This document shows, one piece after another, positions 45,803-56,784 of a stretch of DNA of 64,000 nucleotides. The stretch is from Diplodia intermedia (taxonomy: Eukaryota > Ascomycota > Dothideomycetes > Botryosphaeriales > Botryosphaeriaceae). The notes under the pieces are model-generated. The model saw nothing but the letters and a program-made list of their open reading frames with translations, ran no database searches and was not told where the DNA came from. The stretch lies in contig JAKEKT010000058.1 in the NCBI GenBank assembly GCA_021495925.1, forward strand, positions 180,146 to 244,145, in the 5' to 3' direction. The position numbers and the translations under genes were made by a program. Positions within the stretch are counted from its first letter, which is position 1, and each line of letters starts with the position of its first letter.

Positions 45803-47518
45803 ATGCCCTTCAACCTCTCTCGGCCTCGCGCGCGCGCCCCGCGCTACGAGCCCCTTCGCCCATCGTCGTCGTCGTCTAACGATTCCGAGCGTTCCTTCCC
45901 CGAGAACTACTGCGACACTCCCAAATCCGACGACTTCGCCGACATTGAGGAAAGGACATCGCGATGGGTGCCTCTCCGATATATGCCTGCCATCAGAGGC
46001 GGCACCGTCCACGAGGCCTACCACTACAGAAGCATGGCCTCGCTGCGTAGACCACGACGGACAATCCTGCGATGCATTCTCTGGTCTCTGGTCCTGCTTC
46101 CGTACCTTGCGTGTGTTCTCGTTGTCACCACCATGGTCTTGAGGCCGTCCTACACGCATGCACCGGCCCACTACGACCAGCTACGGGAACGAGCCACGCA
46201 GTCATTGGCGCCCGGCCGCGGAAACGTTAACAACGAGAAGGTCTTCATCGCGTCGAGCATTTATGACGACGAGGGCATGTTGGCCGGTGGGGCGTGGGGC
46301 AAGGCTGTGTTGGATTTGGTGGATCTGCTCGGCCCGGACAACGTCTATCTGAGCATCTACGAAAACGACCCCGAGCCGGCATCGAAGTACGCCCTCGAGC
46401 AGTTCAAAGAAAGGGTGACCTGTGAGTAATGGGCGGCAATTGCACAGGCGCGATCGAGGCTAATGTTTGCAGGCAACTCCTCGATTGTTTCAGAGCACCT
46501 TCCTTTGGACGACGTGCGCCGAGTGACTGTACCGAACGGCGAGAGGCGAATCAAGCGGATTGCATACCTCGCCGAGGTCCGAAACCGGGCGCTGCGTCCG
46601 CTGCAGAGCGCCGAGGTCACCTTCGACAAGGTGCTCTTCCTCAACGACGTGTATTTCGATCCGGTGGACGCTGCGCAGCTTCTCTTCTCCACCAACGTCG
46701 ACGAGAACGGCCGTACCGACTATCGCGCCGCCTGCGCCGTGGATTTCATTAACCCTTTCAAATTCTACGACACATTCGCGTCTCGCGATTTGGAAGGCCA
46801 CAGCATGGGGATACCGTTCTTCCCCTGGTTTGCCAGCGCCGGGTACGACGCAACTAGGAACGACGTCATTGGCCAAAAGGACGCGGTGCGTGTACGCAGC
46901 TGCTGGGGTGGTATGATAAGCTACGAAGCCAAATGGTTCCAGTCAACCGAGGCGCTAGCCTCGACGGACCCTACCGAGGGCACGGCCTGGGGTGTAGCCA
47001 CGGCCGCTGGACACAACGACCCACAGGTTCCGGCAAACAGCTCGGCTATCCGCTTCCGTTTTGAGGACCGCACATACTGGGACGCTTCGGAATGCTGCCT
47101 CGTCAATGCGGATATCCAGAAGCCCCGGCAACCTGGAGACCCGTACTCTGCCAGCGGAATTTACATGAACCCTTACATCCGCACAGCTTACGATGAGCGC
47201 ACCCTTTCGTGGCTGTGGTTGACTCGCCGTCCCGAGCGTCTCTACTCCCCGATTCACAACATCCTGAACTGGTTTGTTGGATTCCCCGGCTTCAACCCGC
47301 GCCGCCTGCTGGAGCCCGGCCAAGAAATCACCGAGAAGGTCTGGGAATACAACTCGCCCTACGAGGAGGGCAAGGACATGACGGGCCAGTGGAAAGAGAT
47401 CCAAACCATTGCTCCTCCCGGCTTTTTCTGCGGAAGCCGGAAGCTGCTCGTTCTGGGGGAGAAAGAGGACGAGCCGAAATGGATGAACCTTCCGGCGCCG
47501 CTGGACACGATTGTCTGA
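45803..47518 (+). CDS. GT69 (CAP59/CMT1-type) alpha-mannosyltransferase
   Basis: A Golgi type II glycosyltransferase of the CAP59_mtransfer family, whose studied members add alpha-1,3-mannose to glycans or capsule. Two exons, 45803-46421 and 46473-47518, with a 51-nt intron, give 554 residues. A basic N-terminal tail is followed by one membrane helix (LRCILWSLVLLPYLACVLVV, residues about 94-113). The catalytic domain starts with KVFIASSIYDDEGMLAGGAW and contains LGPDNVYLSIYENDP, RIAYLAEVRNRAL, the probable nucleotide-sugar/metal region KVLFLNDVYFDPVD and CAVDFINPFKFYDTFASRD, all characteristic. The start was set at MPFNLSRPRARAP because it gives the usual short cytosolic tail; an in-frame ATG at 45770 would add 11 residues. 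The exact linkage made is not known. Confidence 0.9.
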
Positions 47519-48357
47519 TTGGCGCCACTACGTATTACGCTTTTAATTCCTTCTGTCGACACTTTAACGGTATTTTTACTCGCGCTTGGCGTTTTGCGGG
47601 CCAAATGGAACGGTCCGATGCATAGCGGAGGCGTTCTTCACGGGAAAACTTGGAACAGCGACGAACTCAGCACCAGACGGAGCTGCTCTAGATTATTGGG
47701 GGATTAGAAAGAAGCCGGCAGAGATACCAGGGCTTGTATGGCTGATGAGGCGGCCCACAACCAACGCGAGTTGAAGCGTTGGATTAACATCATGTAATAA
47801 GCCTAAGAGTACTCAGAATTCCATTCTTTCTCGACGATCACACGTCACTTGCTGGAGCATGCAGGGACCGCCGGCATTGCGGAGCTAGCGCTCGGCTTCG
47901 ACGGCGCCACACAAGTTGGGTTCAACATGACAGCGGTCACGTGGCTCGGCTCAACGCGTTGTCGGGTTGAAGGCGGCGGTGCAACGCAAGACGTCACCAT
48001 TCTCACGCGCATCTCGAGGCAACGCCGAAACTCAACGTGTCCGAAGACTCCACGGGATCAACGAAGCGCGACCAGGAGGCTTGCCATGGCAGGCCCTGGG
48101 GCTTTCATTTCTCAGCCGCGCCGGCGCGACCTGTTGGGATCGGCTAGGCGAGCTGTGCGCGTAGCTTTCCGGCGCCCGTCATCGCGTCGTGCTCACCTCA
48201 TGATACCAGCTCTTTCACGTGCCAATTCCTCTCCGCCTCTCTCTCCCCCTTCCATCCCCGCCAATGTTCTTTGATCTTCGGGTGATTGGGTCCGCTGAAC
48301 TGGTCTGTTCCTTCTAGTCCTTCTCGCTGTCATACGAACAATGGCAAGATAACAACG
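47519..48357. other. intergenic, promoter of the P450 gene
   Basis: About 840 bases between two genes on the same strand. No supported coding sequence or clear TATA box. Confidence 0.6.
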
Positions 48358-50141
48358 ATGGATTCGCTTGATATTTCCGCTCACCCTTCTCTCATCCTTG
48401 TCGCGGCGCTATTGCTGGCTTACCTGGCTTACGGCGCCGTCCAACGTCTCTACCTGAGCCCAATTGCTCACTTCCCCGGCCCGCGTTTTGCAGCCCTGAC
48501 CTTCTGGTACGAGTTCTACTACGATGTACTATGCTCTGGGCGCTACACATGGCGCATCGCCGAGATGCATGAGAGATACGGTAAACCACAGTTCTGCCGT
48601 TCCATCCCACTTCCCGAGCTAAACAGCTACGCCAGGGCCCGTGGTGCGCATCAACCCGTACGAGCTCCATGTCAACGTGCCGGACTTCTACGACACGCTG
48701 TATGCCTCGGCGGCAAGCGGGCGGCGCACGGAGAAGTGGTCGTGGTCGGCCAAGATGTTTGGCACCACGCAAGCAGCCGTGGGAACAGCCTCGCACGAGC
48801 TGCACCGCCTGCGCCGCGCCGCCCTGAACCCTTTCTTCTCCCGCCGAAGCGTCGTCCGCCTGGAGCCCGTGATCCAGGCCAACGTCGACAAGCTGAGATC
48901 CCGGCTTGAGGGCTTCGCTAACGCCGGAGATCATGTGAACTTGACCGATGCCTTTACGGCGTTGAGCGCCGACGTCATTGGCGATTTTGCGTTTGGCAAG
49001 CGCTATGGGTTTTTGGATGCTGAAGACTTCAATCCCGGGTGGCATAAGCTAATGCTCGTAAGTTCTGCCGATAGTAAGGAATTGAATCATATACTTACGC
49101 TTCTGCTACTTGTTCCAGGACCTCAGCAGAGGCACACACCTGATGAAGCAGTTCGGCTGGCTGTACACCATTCTGACCTGCATTCCGCAAAGGCTTGTGT
49201 CCATCATCCACCCCCTCACCAAGGAGCTCTTCGACGTCCAAAACAGCATCACCGCCCAGATCGAAGAGCTAAAAGCTAGAAAATCCAACCCACTTTCACC
49301 CAATTCCTCAGGCGACGCCCCGCCAACCATCCTCCACGACCTCATCGCCAACCCAAACACCCACCACCTCCCCCCTCCCGAGCTGACCACCCCACGCCTC
49401 ACCGAAGAAGCCTTCACCCTTCTCGGCGCCGGCACCGTCACCACCGCCCACACCCTCTCCACAACCGTCTACCACCTCCTCGCCAATCCCTCCAAACTCT
49501 CCCGTCTACGCTCCGAGCTCGCTCCCCTCTACCCGCCCTCCTCCTCTTCATCATCACCAACGTGGACCCACCTCGAGCGCCTCCCCTACCTCTCCGCCGT
49601 GATGGCCGAAGGCCTCCGTCTCAGCTACGGCGTCAGCCACCGCCTGCCCCGCGTCTCGCCCGACGCCGCGCTGCGCGTGCCCGGCGGCGCGCCCGACCAG
49701 CCGGACGCCGCCATCATCATCCCGCCCGGCACGCCCGTCAGCATGACGCAGATGTTCCTGCACGACGACGCGCGCATCTTCCCCGAACCGGCGGCGTTCC
49801 GGCCGGAGCGGTGGCTCGTGGAGGCCGAGGAGAGGGAGGACGAGGAAAAGATGACGATGGATGGGGAGAGGGAGAGGGAGGTGGCGCGCATGCGGAGGTT
49901 CCTGGTGCCGTTCAGCAAGGGGACGAGGCAGTGCGTCGGGATGAACCTGGCGTACGCGGAGATGTTCCTGGCGCTGGCGGCGCTGGCGAGGCCCGGGTTG
50001 GGGCTGGAGCTGTGGGAGACGGGCGTGGAGGACGTGCGGGTGGCGCACGATTGGTTCAATCCGGCGCCGAGAGTGGGGAGCAAGGGGGTCAGGGTGCTGG
50101 TGAAGAGGGAGAAGGTTGAGATGGAGGCGAGAGACGTGTAG
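48358..50141 (+). CDS. cytochrome P450 monooxygenase
   Basis: Three exons, 48358-48580, 48636-49057 and 49119-50141, give 555 residues. The N-terminal anchor is SLILVAALLLAYLAYGAVQ, followed by the proline region SPIAHFPGPRFAALTF, so the enzyme is probably ER-bound. Key sites: I-helix AGTVTT near residue 319, ExxR as EGLR near 379, PERW near 444 and the haem loop FSKGTRQCVG with the axial Cys near 487. The overall pattern resembles the trichodiene-oxygenase-like fungal P450 group. The residue usually acidic in the I-helix motif is Val, a variant noted separately. Substrate is unknown and no secondary-metabolite backbone enzyme is nearby. A charged insert (about residues 449-470) precedes the haem loop. 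Confidence 0.92.
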
Positions 50142-50304
50142 GAAGAGTGCAGAGCAGAGGGCTCAAATCCATTGTCACCTGCGGTGCAGCCTTGCCCGTG
50201 TCATAGATGTTTTGAATCTCATCCCACAATTCCCTCGCATTCAGTACCCCTGTGTTTCAACACGCCTGGATTCACGCATAACAAGGGCCTCCATATCTCC
50301 GCAC

Positions 50305-50887
50305 TCAAATCAACAGTTCAATGCGTGTAGCCACGCGCGTGGCAAACGGAGATTCCAGTAAAGCCCCAACGCCCTCCGTTGGCCTGGCGATGAAGCAAGT
50401 CAGGAAACGCACGCGGCCAGCCTGCTTGACGTTTGGCCGATCATGGATGGTGATGAAGCCCGTGTGGTCGCGCATCGGCGGGTCGCTAGTCATATAGATG
50501 GCGTCGAGCCAGGGCTGCCAGTGACAGCTCTGTGAAGTAGTGAGCTTTGGAGACTTCGCTTTCCATTCAGGGGATGCTGACTGTACACATCTTACGGTGG
50601 CAGCTGTAGCAAAAGGATGTACTGTTGATATTGCAGCTACGGCGATTCACCAGAACCAGGTCGAAAGTCATTCCCCACAGCTCAAGAGGATCGACGCGAG
50701 GCGGGTTCGCCTTGCATAAGGTAGGCTTCCGGATGTTGTTTCTGTAGTTCTCCGTCGGGCCCGTGACGCGGCTATAGAGTTCCTTACAGGCCAACGCGAC
50801 GTATAGGAGATCTTGCGTGGTTAGGTTGGATGCAATAGCACAGATGATAGGGTACTGTCCAAGTAGACCCGGTAACTTGGGCTCCAT
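50305..50887 (-). CDS. F-box-like protein, tentative model
   Basis: The 5' exon contains an F-box-like stretch, PGLLGQYPIICAIASNLTTQ followed by DLLYVALACKELYSRV, and ends with a Cys/His segment (STSFCYSCHRKMC). A second exon to 50305 continues with QPWLDAIYMTSDPPM and HDRPNVKQAGRVRFLTCFIA. The intron between them, around 50515-50590, could not be resolved to a frame-consistent pair of ends, so the gene may be damaged or have an unusual junction. The start is uncertain: the ATG at 50887 (MEPKLPG) sits just before the F-box, but the frame is open up to 51079. F-box proteins act as substrate adaptors of SCF ubiquitin ligases; this role is only inferred from the short similarity. Confidence 0.45.
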
Positions 50888-51281
50888 TCTCCTCAGTGGA
50901 TTGTCGAGTAAAGCTGTGAAGGTCAACGGTAAGAGGCGGAGGTTGAGAGGGTCGGCCGTTTGCTTCGCCTTGGCAGATGGATGCACTGCCGCCAGCGCTG
51001 TGAAAGACGTATGCACGGGTCCCGGGGCCACATGTCTCATCATCAGGACGGTAATCAAACGATGATTGACGCGTTCCACAAATCACGTGTAAGTTGATGT
51101 CTCTCGTTCACTGTCACCGCACCAGCTAATCTTCTTGTAGCTATCATCTTTGAGCTACTATGTCAGAGTCCAGTGCAACCCACATACCAAAGAATCAACT
51201 GCATCGAAATTCCCCCTGGCCAACGAAACACAAACATTATAGCCATCGACCCCGGAAGACGAAACATGGGTGGCATCCCGC
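50888..51281. other. intergenic or 5' part of the F-box-like gene
   Basis: About 390 bases. The frame of the F-box-like gene stays open up to 51079, so part of this may be coding. Nothing else is seen. Confidence 0.45.
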
Positions 51282-51554
51282 CTATTCTTTTCCGTCATCA
51301 TCCTGATCCGTAAGGTATGTGAGAAAATTGAAAGGCCACGTGGTGCGGAGGTGTTGAGTGGCCTCGATCTGCTCCGTGGCGTCGGCTCTGGGGACGAGTA
51401 GATTATGTTCCGAGACCGCGGCGGCCTGGCCCTCGGTGGTGGGAATGCCGTGGTGGGGCGGTCTGAGTAGATTGCTCTTTACGGTGTCTTCTGAAATGGG
51501 ACGGGCGATGGCGACGGTAGCCAGGAAGCTGGCGAGGAGAGTGGTGAACTTCAT
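51282..51554 (-). CDS. small secreted protein, uncharacterised
   Basis: Intronless, 90 residues. It begins with a strong signal peptide (MKFTTLLASFLATVAIARP) and the mature part of about 72 residues has no cysteine and no recognised domain. A possible dibasic-like processing site is not present, although NLLVPRADATEQ could be a protease site. Size and secretion fit the broad class of small secreted proteins, some of which act as effectors in plant-associated fungi; nothing here proves such a role. The region directly upstream of its start is filled with degenerate short repeats, unlike any other promoter in the window. Confidence 0.6.
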   Translation of the reverse strand: MKFTTLLASFLATVAIARPISEDTVKSNLLRPPHHGIPTTEGQAAAVSEHNLLVPRADATEQIEATQHLRTTWPFNFLTYLTDQDDDGKE

Positions 51555-51569
51555 GGTTGATGTTGTTTG

Positions 51570-51650
51570 TAGCAGATGCCGTAGATCTTTGGTGTTTGCA
51601 GCAGAATCCGTAGATCTTTGGTGTTTGATAGCAGATGCTGTAGTTTTCCG
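51570..51650. repeat. 29-bp degenerate tandem repeat, about 2.6 copies
   Basis: The unit contains gtagatctttggtgtttg, present at 51581 and again 29 bases later; a third copy is partial and changed. It lies immediately upstream of the small secreted protein. Confidence 0.8.
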
Positions 51651-51670
51651 AGGAGAGGGTTTTGTACTTG

Positions 51671-51820
51671 TACTGCGAGAATTTGCTGGAATGAAACCAT
51701 GGTACTAAACTACTGCGTAGTGGTCTGCGAAATAAATCCATGGTACATACCAAACTGTTGGAAAGTACTCTGCGAGAGTTTGCTGAAATACACCCAAGGT
51801 ACTAAACCAATGAAAAGTGG
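51671..51820. repeat. degenerate repeats of about 45-55 bp, about three copies
   Basis: Copies share tctgcgaga or tactgcgaga, then tttgctg(g)aat and a ggtactaaac core, as in 51671-51723 and 51766-51820 with a shorter variant between. Too diverged for a simple microsatellite. Confidence 0.7.
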
Positions 51821-52158
51821 TAGCGAGGCAGGTTCGAGAGACCCTGAATCCGAAACCAGTGCACATTAGACCACGGCCACGACTTCTTGGTTGCCCAGTC
51901 CCCGCCCTCAGCGGAACTCATCAACCGGCAAGTCTGTCATGGCGATGACCACGGGGCCGGATACGGAGGGAGCGGGCGGGAGCGGACGGGATACATAGGA
52001 GCGGAGCGGATAGGAGCGGAGCAAAGAATGCCATGACCCCTCGCACGTCATGCGGGGGCCGTGCATTGCAGCCGCCCCAGTTCTTTTTCTTTCGGCGCAA
52101 AATCCACCAAAACTCTCGCATCCCCACGCTCCACACTCCTCTCCCACCCATCCGCGGC

Positions 52159-52233
52159 ATGGAAGCTGTCTGCACACAGACTTATTCGCCCTACTCCTCC
52201 GAGACCCCCATTCTTTGCTACCAGTCGCCATGA
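52159..52233 (+). promoter_or_regulatory. upstream ORF overlapping the MET2 start (ATGA)
   Basis: A 24-codon ORF from ATG 52159 ends in TGA at 52231-52233, overlapping the MET2 ATG at 52230 by two bases. The same frame is open back to an ATG at 52033. If the transcript starts upstream, this uORF would limit or couple MET2 translation. The arrangement is seen; the effect is inferred. Confidence 0.5.
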
Positions 52234-53833
52234 CTACCCAGCCCTCCAACGGATCAACCAAGTACCGTGCGCTTCCCCCGAACAGTCATACCGTCCCCCG
52301 CCATTGCTGACCCGCGGCTGCGCAGAACGAGTGACGGAGCAGCCCGAGAACCCTTTCTCCAAGCTCATCCCCGACCAGCACTTCGCCATTGTCCCGTCGT
52401 ATACGCTCGAGTCCGGCGTCGAGCTCCGCAATGTGCCCGTCGCATACAAAACCTACGGCAGTCTCGCCCCCGCCGCCGACAATGCCATGGTCATCTGCCA
52501 TGCCCTGACAGGCAGTGCCGATGTCGGCGACTGGTGGGGCCCGCTGCTGGGCGGTCCGGGCAAGGCCTTCGATATCTCGCGCTTCTTTGTCGTGTGCCTC
52601 AACAGCCTGGGCAGCCCCTACGGCAGTGCTAGCCCCGTCACAAACAAAGACGGCGACCCGGACCAGGGCCTGTATGGCCCCGAGTTCCCGCTGACCACGG
52701 TCCGCGACGACGTCAACCTCTTCAAGCTGATCCTGGACGACTTGGGAGTGCGCCGGATTGCCGCTGTCATCGGGGGCTCCATGGGTGGTATGCTGGTGCT
52801 GGAATTTGCCTACTTCGGCAAGGACTACGTGCGCTGCATCATCCCCATTGCGACGTCTGCGCGCTATAGCGCGTGGGGCATCAGCTGGGGCGAGGCGCAG
52901 CGCCAGAGCATCTACAGCGACCCCAAGTACGACGACGGCTACTACGCCTTCGAGGACCCGCCGACGACCGGCCTGGCCGCAGCGCGCATGTCCGCTCTGC
53001 TCACCTACCGCAGCCGCGACTCGTTTGAATCCCGCTTCGGCCGCAACACGCCGGATCCCTCGCGCCCACAGAACATCAACCGCAAGCCACACCCGATAAA
53101 CGAGCACTGGGCCATCCACAACGAAGGCCACAAGAACGCCCGCTCCCCGCGTGGCTCGCGCCCAGGTAGCGCCGTCGACCTGACCGCTGCCGCCGCAAAT
53201 GCCACGCTCCCGGCCGCCGCCACCACCGACGTCGAAATCAGCAGCACCGCTTCGCCCGCGCCTCCGACCAAACTCACCGGCCCGATCCGTAACAAGGCCA
53301 ACCGCACGCCTACCTACTTCAGTGCGCAATCTTACCTACGCTACCAGGGAGACAAGTTCATCAAGCGCTTCGACGCCAATTGCTACATCGCAATCACACG
53401 CAAGCTCGACACGCACGACGTCTCCCGCAACCGCGTCGACGACAACATGACCGACAACCTCGAATCCAGCACCGGCTCCCTCTCCGCCGACTCGGTCCGC
53501 GCCGCGCTCGCGCAAATCGCCCAGCCCACGCTCATCCTCGGCATCCAGTCCGACGGCCTCTTCACCTTCGCCGAGCAGGAGGAGCTCGCCGCCACCATCC
53601 CCAACGCCCTGCTCAAGACGATCGACTCGCCCGAGGGCCACGACGCCTTCCTGCTCGAGTTCGAGCAGGTCAACGGCCACCTGCTGGCCTTCATGAACGA
53701 GCACCTGCGCGACATCATGGAGCGCAGCCCCTCCAAGGACGCCATCGCCTCCCAGCAGGACGGCGACGGCCTGGGCGTCACCAAGAGCAGCACCTTCGGC
53801 GAGGCGGAGGTGGAAGACATCACGGCCTGGTGA
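52230..53833 (+). CDS. MET2: homoserine O-acetyltransferase
   Basis: Transfers acetyl from acetyl-CoA to homoserine, an early step of methionine synthesis by sulfhydrylation. Two exons: 52230-52266 and 52326-53833, 514 residues. The intron of 59 nt (donor gtgcgc, branch gctgac, acceptor cgcag) was chosen because it keeps frame from MTTQPSNGSTKY into RVTEQPENPFSKLIPDQHFA. Alpha/beta-hydrolase motifs: LESGVELRNVPVAYKTYG, CHALTGSADVGDWW, nucleophile IGGSMGGM, GIQSDGLFTF with the catalytic Asp and SPEGHDAFL with the His. A low-complexity insert of about 90 residues (roughly codons 275-365) lies in the lid region, as in other fungal enzymes. Reading straight through without the intron would give a frame open from 52061, which is less likely. 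Confidence 0.93.
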
Positions 53834-54677
53834 GCAGAAAGCAACCTCTTTTTTTTTTTTCCCTCTCCGACCATTCTCTTCGTTCGAGCCTGTTTTGTGT
53901 TGACGGAATTGCATCTTTGGGCGGCAAAGTCATGGCGTCGTCAGTGTCAGGAGTAGGCTGTGATTCAGGGGGAGGCTTGGGAGTGGAGATGGTCGGGTAT
54001 ATCTCAAGCCGGGGATAAAGGGTTAGAGACCGTTTAGACAGAAGGGGGGTTTTTATTTTTTTTTATATGTTCACTTTTCATGTCAAGGAGAACTCGATTG
54101 TTCCAACACGTACAGTACAGAAAGGGAAAGAAGAGAAGGGAGAAGAAGTCAAGTTAGTAGCAAAAGATATTCAACTATCTGAACAAAGTGTTCCCCGTTC
54201 TAAAAAATTTCCGGTCAACCCATCTCAAGTGTTAACAGTCTTCACTCCGAAAATGCCCGGCGCGCTGTGTGATTAGGGAAAGAAGAGCTTTACTACACTG
54301 ACTCATTTTTTTTTTCTCTTCCATGCAGACATGCCACGCTCTCGATCGAAAGCCAACAAAACGAACAAAGCAGGAAAAGAAAAAAAAAACAATCATTCAA
54401 ACTAAAAATTGGGGGTGTTTTAGCATGTAGAAAGGGGAGAGAGAAAGAGAAAAAAAAAAGTTCCATCCGTCCCGTACCGCCTCATCAACTCGTCCCTCCA
54501 TCCATCCATCAATCCATCCATTCATCCCATATGCACAATGACACCCAATACAGCCCCAGCACCTCTCCCTCCCTCCCACCCGTAGGCGGGAAAAGAGACG
54601 AATCGTAACCCTCCAATGCACCACCCCACCGTCAATTCCCCCCACTATCAGACCTTCTCCCCCCTCCTTCCCTTCAA
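53834..54677. other. convergent 3' flanks of MET2 and VPS17
   Basis: About 840 bases with several poly-A and poly-T runs and a catc tetranucleotide tract at about 54497-54530. No gene supported. Confidence 0.65.
54497..54530. repeat. catc tetranucleotide microsatellite, imperfect
   Basis: Tandem copies of catc/catt just beyond the VPS17 stop. Confidence 0.8.
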
Positions 54678-56559
54678 TTAAAAAGTCGTCGTCGCCAATC
54701 TGCTCGCGGCGTTCCTCGCGTCCACCCTATCATCGTCCTCATCGCCGGCCAGCACGCCCTTCAGGCCAGGCTTGGCGGCGCTGGTCGCACGCTTGCGGTG
54801 CAGGACCTCGCCGTCGTCATCGTCGTCGTCGTCCTCCTCGGGCAGGGGCGGGGCGTTGAAGGAGCCGGCGCCGCTGATGCTGCGGTTGAGGCCGTCCGGG
54901 CGGCGGGGCACGCCGCTCCAGGCGTCGCCCTTGGGGCCCTGCGAGGAGGCGAGGCTGGAGCGGCGGATGTGGGGGGAGTGGGCCTCGCGGCCGAGGCGGG
55001 AGAGGCCGCCGGACGCGTCGATGGCGCGGATGTCCGGGCGCACCTGCTCGAGCGTCGCGAGCGTGCGCCGCTCCGCCTCGATCTGGCGCAGCACGTAGTC
55101 GCGGAGGGCGGTGCGCATGTCCGCCGACGTGCGCGTGAACCACTTGCGCCGCTCGTTCACCAGGTTGGCTGTCACCCGTGCGCACTTGGTACCCAGGTAC
55201 TGCTCGTGGCTGCGCGCCTCGTCGAGCGCCGAGATGGCTTCGTCGACCTTGTCGCGGCGCACCGACGAGCTGGCCTTCAGGCGGTCGGCGGCAGAGAGCT
55301 TGGAGCGGGTGGCTTGTTGGGCCTGCAGGAGCTCGCGCAGGAGGATGTGCCTGTTCGTGAGGGTCTCCTTCACGATGAAGGCGTCATCCGAGTGGTACTT
55401 GAGCGGATCTCCAATCGTGGTAGCTTCGGCGGTACCTTGAGCGGCATGATAGTCTCCGACGGCTTGAATTACCTTCCCCATCCGGCGATATGCATTGGCC
55501 AGACCGGGATGGTTTTCCTGAACGTGCATCTGCGTGAGCCTGACGCCCAATTCTCCTTCAGCCAACCCAAGAGCTGCTAGAAGTTAGCATGAACAACTTT
55601 GTACTGTTTAACTTTTACGTACCTCTCCGATGCTTGACCACTTTGTCAACCTTCTGGCCAGACTCCATGGTGTGGAGGTAGAACAGCTTGACGATGGGTC
55701 TCGCCTCGGCCAATTCGGGCGTGTCATCCGGCGGGGGCGCGAACTGCTTGATGTACTTGCGGCGCACGCCGGTAGCCGGTTGCTTGCGCCTGACGACTGG
55801 GCTGTAGCCAAAGTCACTCTCGACAAAGAAGACCATCTCTTCGTCGCGTATGAGAACTTCGTTGGCACACACGACATTGAGCCACCTTTGTATCGAGGCC
55901 TTGACGCGTGCCTCGTCCTCTTCAGTGCCAACACCAGCAGAAGTGATTGCCACAGGAACCGCGGGCACGAAAGTCTCCGGGTTGGCCGAGATCAAGTGCT
56001 CCTGGAGCTTGACAAATTCGGAGTGAAGACGCCTGACATCGCGGAATTGCGTGGTGCGGAACTTGGGCAGGTTTGTCTGTACAGCATCAGATCACTAGCT
56101 TGGTCGCGGCGGCAGCCGGAAAGAAAGCCTTACGTAGACGTCGAATCGCAGAATCGGATCCTTCCGGCCGGTGCGCTCCAGGCCCGTCACCTTTGCGTGC
56201 AGCTTGTAGTGGGGGACATTCTGGCGCTGGCGCTGGCTCCCGTGATAGCGCTGGGGCTCATTGCGGTGCTGCTGGTGGGGCTGGGGCTGGTCGGGCGATT
56301 GGGCGTATTGTTGCGAGGGGTGGTCGGGTTGCTGGTGGTGTTGGCGCTGGGGCGACTGGGGGTATTCGTGGCCCTCGGGGGGCTGGAAGCCCTGGCTGGG
56401 CTCGTCGGCGAACGGATGGTCGGCATGGGAGTCGTGGTAGGGCGACTGCGGCGGGAGGGGCTCTGAGGGCACGTCGACATTCTCGCCGAAGGTGGAGCGG
56501 TGGGCCTGGGGCGACGAGGCCCAGGGCGACGACTCAGACTCGGCGACCGAGTAGTCCAT
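54678..56559 (-). CDS. VPS17: retromer sorting nexin Vps17
   Basis: PX-BAR subunit of retromer, which pairs with Vps5 to tubulate endosomes and return cargo to the Golgi. Three exons, 56559-56134, 56076-55623 and 55576-54678, give 592 residues. A Gln/Pro/His-rich N-terminus of about 110 residues is disordered. The PX domain follows (HYKLHAKVTGLERTGRKDP, then TNLPKFRTTQFRDVRRLHSE and DEARVKASIQRWLNVVCANE). After PIVKLFYLHTMESG starts the BAR region (HPGLANAYRRMGKVIQAVGD, KETLTNRHILLRELLQAQQA) and the chain ends in a disordered acidic tail with a run of Asp. Lipid-binding residues of the PX domain were not checked. The gene shares a 225-bp upstream region with MEF2. Confidence 0.92.
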
Positions 56560-56784
56560 TTTGCCGCGTGCAGATTGGGGCGGGTGCGGGAGCGGACGTC
56601 GGGATGGAGGTGCTGCGGAGTCGCAGCGATGGAGTGCTGCAGCTGGTCTTGGCTGACAGGCCGCAACGTCGGCCGGCGCCCATCCCTGCCTAAACCGGCC
56701 TAACTCCATCAAACATCTTCAACCTCGCGCCGCATTCTCTCTTTCGCCGTCCCGCCCGCAGCAGCATCGGCCATAGACACTGGG
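56560..56784. promoter_or_regulatory. 225-bp divergent promoter of VPS17 and MEF2
   Basis: The two starts are only 225 bases apart on opposite strands, so core promoters and 5' leaders must be compact or overlapping. No TATA box is seen. Co-regulation is possible but not shown. Confidence 0.7.

Larger units (their letters stand above)
51555..52229. other. divergent upstream region of the small secreted protein and MET2
   Basis: Contains two sets of degenerate repeats (51570-51650 and 51671-51820), then an AT-poor promoter part and the MET2 leader with a short upstream ORF (52159-52233). Confidence 0.65.

Noticed and set aside
52061..52325. N-terminal extension of MET2 by reading through the intron
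   Set aside because: The spliced model starting at 52230 has a normal branch site and acceptor and leads directly into conserved sequence; the extension has no targeting-signal character beyond Arg/Ser/Pro bias.
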